From: Paramecium tetraurelia
Taxonomy: Eukaryota > Ciliophora > Oligohymenophorea > Peniculida > Parameciidae
DNA length: 64,000 bases
Direction of reading: 5' to 3'
Assembly: GCF_000165425.1 (NCBI RefSeq)
Contig: NW_001799636.1
Span: 62,001-126,000, forward strand
Below are positions 60,101-64,000 of the stretch, one piece after another. The translations under genes and the position numbers were made by a program. Numbering within the stretch: the stretch's first letter is position 1; each line of letters starts with the position of its first letter. The notes under the pieces are model-generated. The model was not told the origin of the DNA, did no database searches, and worked only from the letters and a program-made list of their open reading frames with translations.

Positions 60101-62880
60101 AGAAAAAAATTTAATCGTCCTAACAAAGATTCTAGTGTTAACTCCAGCAGATCTGGTTCCTTTTAAAGTCATGACTAATACTCGTGTCGTAAGCGAGGGC
60201 TTGACTTTTATTCCTTAATGTTGTATGTTAAGAAGTATCAACTGACCGAAATCAAGATGTTCTTGAACAAATTAGGCCTGGAAGGTGACAATAAATAAGA
60301 TTGGGAAGTTATAATAAAGGAATTAATAACCAAAATGGATCCAAAGGATTCTAGAGTGAGCATGATTTGAGTCATCCTATGTACCTTCGGAGAAGAAATT
60401 AATTAGTCTGGGCTAGGCCTCAGATGATTAGATGGTACACCAATATATTTAACGCATAAAATTAACTTTAAAGAATAAAAGAATATAATTGAATAAGTTC
60501 AATAATTGGCCAAAAAAGACTGGTGTAATTGGGAAAAATATATGAATAGTCACATTTTTAAAAAAAGATAAATTTTCCTATTAAAAAATTATATAATTTG
60601 GTTGGTGATAAAACAAAAATAATAATCAGCCAAGGTTTTAAATCAAATCAGACTTGGACAGAAAAATTTTAGAGAAGTAAGGTATCATCTGTTTAGGAAA
60701 TATCCTCTATGAAAGATTAGAATAAGAACTTATAGCTGAGTTAAAAGGAGCAAGTAGGATGGTTGATGTGATGAAAACGGAGTGTTCCCTAGTTAATCAT
60801 CATTATTATTTTTACGAATTTAATTATCTAATAATAAAAGATGCATTCACTTTATGAGATGGAATTACAATCTTATTCAAGTCAATATCCAGAGAGAACT
60901 TATAGATTAGTTTAAAGAGACATATGAGTGAGATCGTCATAAATTCCTAACTCAGGTAAATTGGAGAAAGAAGCCAATATAAACATTTGGAATGGAAAAA
61001 TCATAGAAATATGTCTAAAATACTTTGGAAGATATAATACTGGATGATATGGAACCTACTTCATATTTTAAAATTAAAAAACAAAGAAAATAAAATTAAA
61101 AGAAGGTTGCCTTTGTCTAGAATAGAGACATAGATACTGAAATTCCTGGTCACAAGAATAAGAAATTAAGGTAATCTTAAATAGTTAATTTCCCTGAATT
61201 TAAATAAAACCTACTAAGAACTATTCCTATAATGAAAAATAATCAGACAGCTAAAAGACAAGTTTTAAACTTCCAATGAAAGGAGAAATCGTAGATGGCT
61301 ACATAAGTAGAATAGCTACAATTGGAAATAGGATTTTTATCTAAGAGATCCTAGTTAATTCAACTGGCTAATGAAATCCAATTTGATTAAATGAATAAGA
61401 AATTAAAGAACTAAAATAAACAATTCTGGCAATGGAAAACAAGGTTAACATGCTGGATTAAAAAGTAGTTCCTGATCATTTGAACTATATCATACTATCA
61501 GATTTAGTTAGAGAGATTATTGTGGAATAGAAAATTTTCTTTTTTAGCTGGCTATTTAAAGAATAATAAGATAAACATTAAACCTTGCGATGTTTAATGG
61601 TGGAGAATTAAGATTTCTAACTCCAAAATAATACCAATCAAACAATTTAATACAGCTTAGTAAGAAAGATACATGACATTTTTGAATTATAATGCTATGT
61701 TTACTAAGCTGGCCTCGGTTTAAGAAAGGCAGAAATATTTACGATGGCAAAACAAAATGATGAGATCAATTAATAAGCTATAAATAGCTATGATTTAATA
61801 ATGTAAGGAATTAATATAAGGAAAATTGAAGGTGGTCTTATATTTATAAAGAATTGATAGTTTTTGCGAGACTATCTTGAGCTATTTTTCCTTAATTCCC
61901 TACCTTGCGGTGAAAAAGCAATTTAGGCTGTCAAAGCCCTTGTACTGTAAAGCTTTTGTACAGGCGTTACTGTTGAGTAGAATTCACTCTCAACTCATAG
62001 TATATATGTGGAGTTCACTTATGGAAGCAGTATGGACATAATTATTGTTATTGATAACTCTCCAAGATTTTGTTTCGTTAGGTATGTAGAAGATAGATTG
62101 GAAATTGTTTAAATATCAGATATAGATTATGACCTGAGAACCCTAAATTCGCTAGTGCATATGGTTTCTTTTCTAATCAACCTTCAGTAGAACTGTAGGA
62201 TGATGTCGTCCATTATCTGTTTGATTGATTTTGCAGAACATTTTAAGGATTGAGAGAGGATATCCCATTAGAATTATGACATATCAATTAAATTTAAGAC
62301 AAGAATTAAAATTGTTTACAATATATTCCTAAATGTGGTTCTATACATTATATTTAATTCTTTACTAAGATTTTTACAATTTTTCAAAATATACAGCAAC
62401 TTATTTTTCAATATACAATTAGCTAATATGGCGTCTGAGGAAATTAATATTCAAACTTTTCTATTTTAGTCTAGGTAAAGGATTTAAAAGATAAAGCGTA
62501 TGGGAACAAAATTTAGATAAAAATTATTATTGCATACAAAAAATCAATAGCCATTAATAATGAGTCTAAGCGTCATATTTATAAGTAACATTAGCTTCAA
62601 TCCATTTACAATTAGAGATAATAATGATAAAAATCCTCCTAGAAGAGAATTAAAGATAGATATTTATCAGATTATTGTATTTATGTATTAAAGTTGCTGT
62701 AACAACCCTTTATCGATATGGGCATTTTTTAATTATGACTCTTATGAAATAAAATTCATGTATCAAAGTATATATTAGAAAAGTAGAGTGAATCATCAAA
62801 TGATTCTTGACTAGCCTTTACTATAAGGGAAATTAGAGGTTTAAATCTCTGTTATTTAGCAATAAAAAGCAGTCAATTGA
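60000..62880 (+). other. Coding-like block, exon structure unresolved
   Basis: GC content rises above that of the spacers on its left, and plus-strand frames give long protein-like stretches: SLMLYVKKYQLTEIKMFLNK near 60.2 kb, and near 61.9-62.2 kb NSLPCGEKAIQAVKALVLQ, EFTYGSSMDIIIVIDNSP and FCFVRYVEDRLEIVQ. The best stretches lie in different frames. One junction is served by a plausible 29-nt intron (61832-61860), others are not. A further open frame with an ATG runs 62428-62880 (150 aa). The block could be an intron-rich gene I failed to solve, two genes, or a decaying gene. Because all frames tend to stay open in this code and composition, single open frames here carry little weight. No family was recognised. 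Confidence 0.35.
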
Positions 62881-64000
62881 TTATGTTAAAATCTGATATA
62901 TATATCAATTGAGGCATTATTTGCATAATCTACAAATGTTTTGTTAAATTTTATAAATACCCCAGATTAAAATTTCTCCATTGATATTGTTCTTCGCATA
63001 ATGCACGAAGTATAAAAGATAATTGTTTATATTTTTAAATTTCCTGTTACCCTCTTTTGCAACTCGACTTTATATTAAAATACAAATTATGAATCTATAT
63101 ATTATGAAAATACTTTTAAGGATAAAAGTTAGATGCCATCACTTATTTTAACAGTATTAGAATAATGTCTCCAAATCCAGGTTTTAGTTTAAACTTGGTG
63201 AAATCATTTCAGATAAGAGACCACAAATTAGAATTAATATTTAGTTAATAAAAACCCAAATTAGCATCTCAAATATAACAGTACAGAAAATTTGATTATT
63301 CATTTCTCCAAATTTATAAGGAAGAGTTGTTATATTGGTTTAGAAATAAATAATTTTTTCAAAGTGGAATTTACTAGCGTCGTCGTTAAAGTAGATAATA
63401 ATATCGTCTAAATTATAATCCAATTCAGTAAAAGGATTTTGTGGATAGTTTTTGAATTTTTTATGTAAAGCTATTTTCATGATTTATATCAAGTACATTT
63501 AAATTGCTGTATCATTTCAATATATGGATCACCTATATTCTGCCTCTTAAGTCACAAATCAATATGTAAATTTTATTAATTATCATTATATTTATCAAGT
63601 GCGTAGATTCGAAAACTTAGGTTGTATAATGTATTCTCATTGAGTCCAGTCGAAGCATTCATAAGCTTATACAAGCAGCCATTAGGAAAATATAGACAAT
63701 CATTATATTTATCTCTTTAAATAATAGGTATTTATAACTTACTCAATCTCGAAATTCTATTGTTCATTAAATTACACTTTTCCAATAAATAATTTTATCC
63801 CCTGAATTAGCTGATTGACTTTTTTAAATGGAGATCATAAATGTTTTGGTAAGTGTTTAATTTATGGTACCATCATTAATTTTAGAAATTAAGGCTAATT
63901 CAATAAATAGGTATTCCTCACGACCACTCTTTCAGTTCGTAGGCTTTAAAAAATAGCTTCTAAAGTTAAAGAAAAAATTGAGATAAAATTTGAATTCTAA
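62881..64000. other. AT-rich end of window, weakly coding-like
   Basis: A plus-strand frame at about 62911-63200 reads plausibly (VLLNFINTPDQNFSIDIVLR, MPSLILTVLEQCLQIQVLVQ), but no start, intron pattern or family could be set. The remainder to the window edge is AT-rich with nothing recognised. Confidence 0.3.

Noticed and set aside
60000-62280. One long frame that would be open if TGA also coded for tryptophan
   Set aside because: The density of TGA codons is about what chance predicts for this composition, tryptophan would be far too frequent, and all other genes here use TGA as stop.
1-64000. Transposons, retroelements, CRISPR arrays, tRNA or rRNA genes and telomeric repeats
   Set aside because: No transposase or reverse-transcriptase motifs, repeat arrays, clover-leaf signatures or CCCCAA/CCCAAA runs were seen.

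Overview
The window looks like macronuclear DNA of a Paramecium species. Three things support this. Gene after gene is open only if TAA and TAG are read as glutamine and TGA is the sole stop. About 60 introns of 20-35 nt (GT...AG, mostly ending TAG) restore frame and protein similarity. Genes are packed on both strands with gaps often under 100 bp, in AT-rich DNA. Two or three genes look like trichocyst matrix proteins, which fits. No tRNA, rRNA, telomere repeat, CRISPR array or intact transposon was seen. All gene models were made by eye by translating both strands with this code; intron ends are therefore predictions.

Layout. 0-9.6 kb: 3' end of a helical, possibly BAR-type protein; a six-span membrane protein; an EFHC1/Rib72-type doublet-microtubule protein; an ABHD4/5-type hydrolase; a DRC8/EFCAB2 EF-hand protein; a Rab GTPase with a long tail; ribosomal protein uL23 (L23a); a small acidic gene of uncertain frame; a trichocyst matrix-like protein. 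10.4-19.4 kb: one gene for a giant (~2,976 aa) cysteine-rich multi-span membrane protein. 19.4-27.7 kb: a protein kinase, trichocyst-like copy A, an RNA-dependent RNA polymerase of the RNAi type, and a small membrane protein. 27.9-32.1 kb: a ~1,400 aa orphan surface protein. 32.1-38.1 kb, all minus strand: a DRC12/CCDC153-like coiled coil, LUC7, a propeller-like protein, and a PRP40-type WW/FF protein. 38.1-42.6 kb, plus strand: an EB1 protein, a small membrane protein, a glutamine-rich coiled coil, and trichocyst-like copy B. 42.6-49.4 kb: MSH6, three small genes and an oxysterol-binding-protein relative. 50-59.2 kb: a tiny gene, an ABCC transporter and a DUF4215-type cysteine-rich multi-span protein. 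59.2-64 kb: AT-rich DNA with coding-like stretches whose exon structure I could not settle.

Themes: cilia and microtubules (EFHC, DRC8, DRC12-like, EB1), U1 snRNP splicing factors (LUC7, PRP40), RNA silencing and mismatch repair (RdRP, MSH6), and secretory or surface proteins. The most striking feature is a 1.2-kb pair of inverted, essentially identical trichocyst-like genes 19 kb apart, identical in the mature coding part and introns but different in signal peptide and flanks, which suggests gene conversion.
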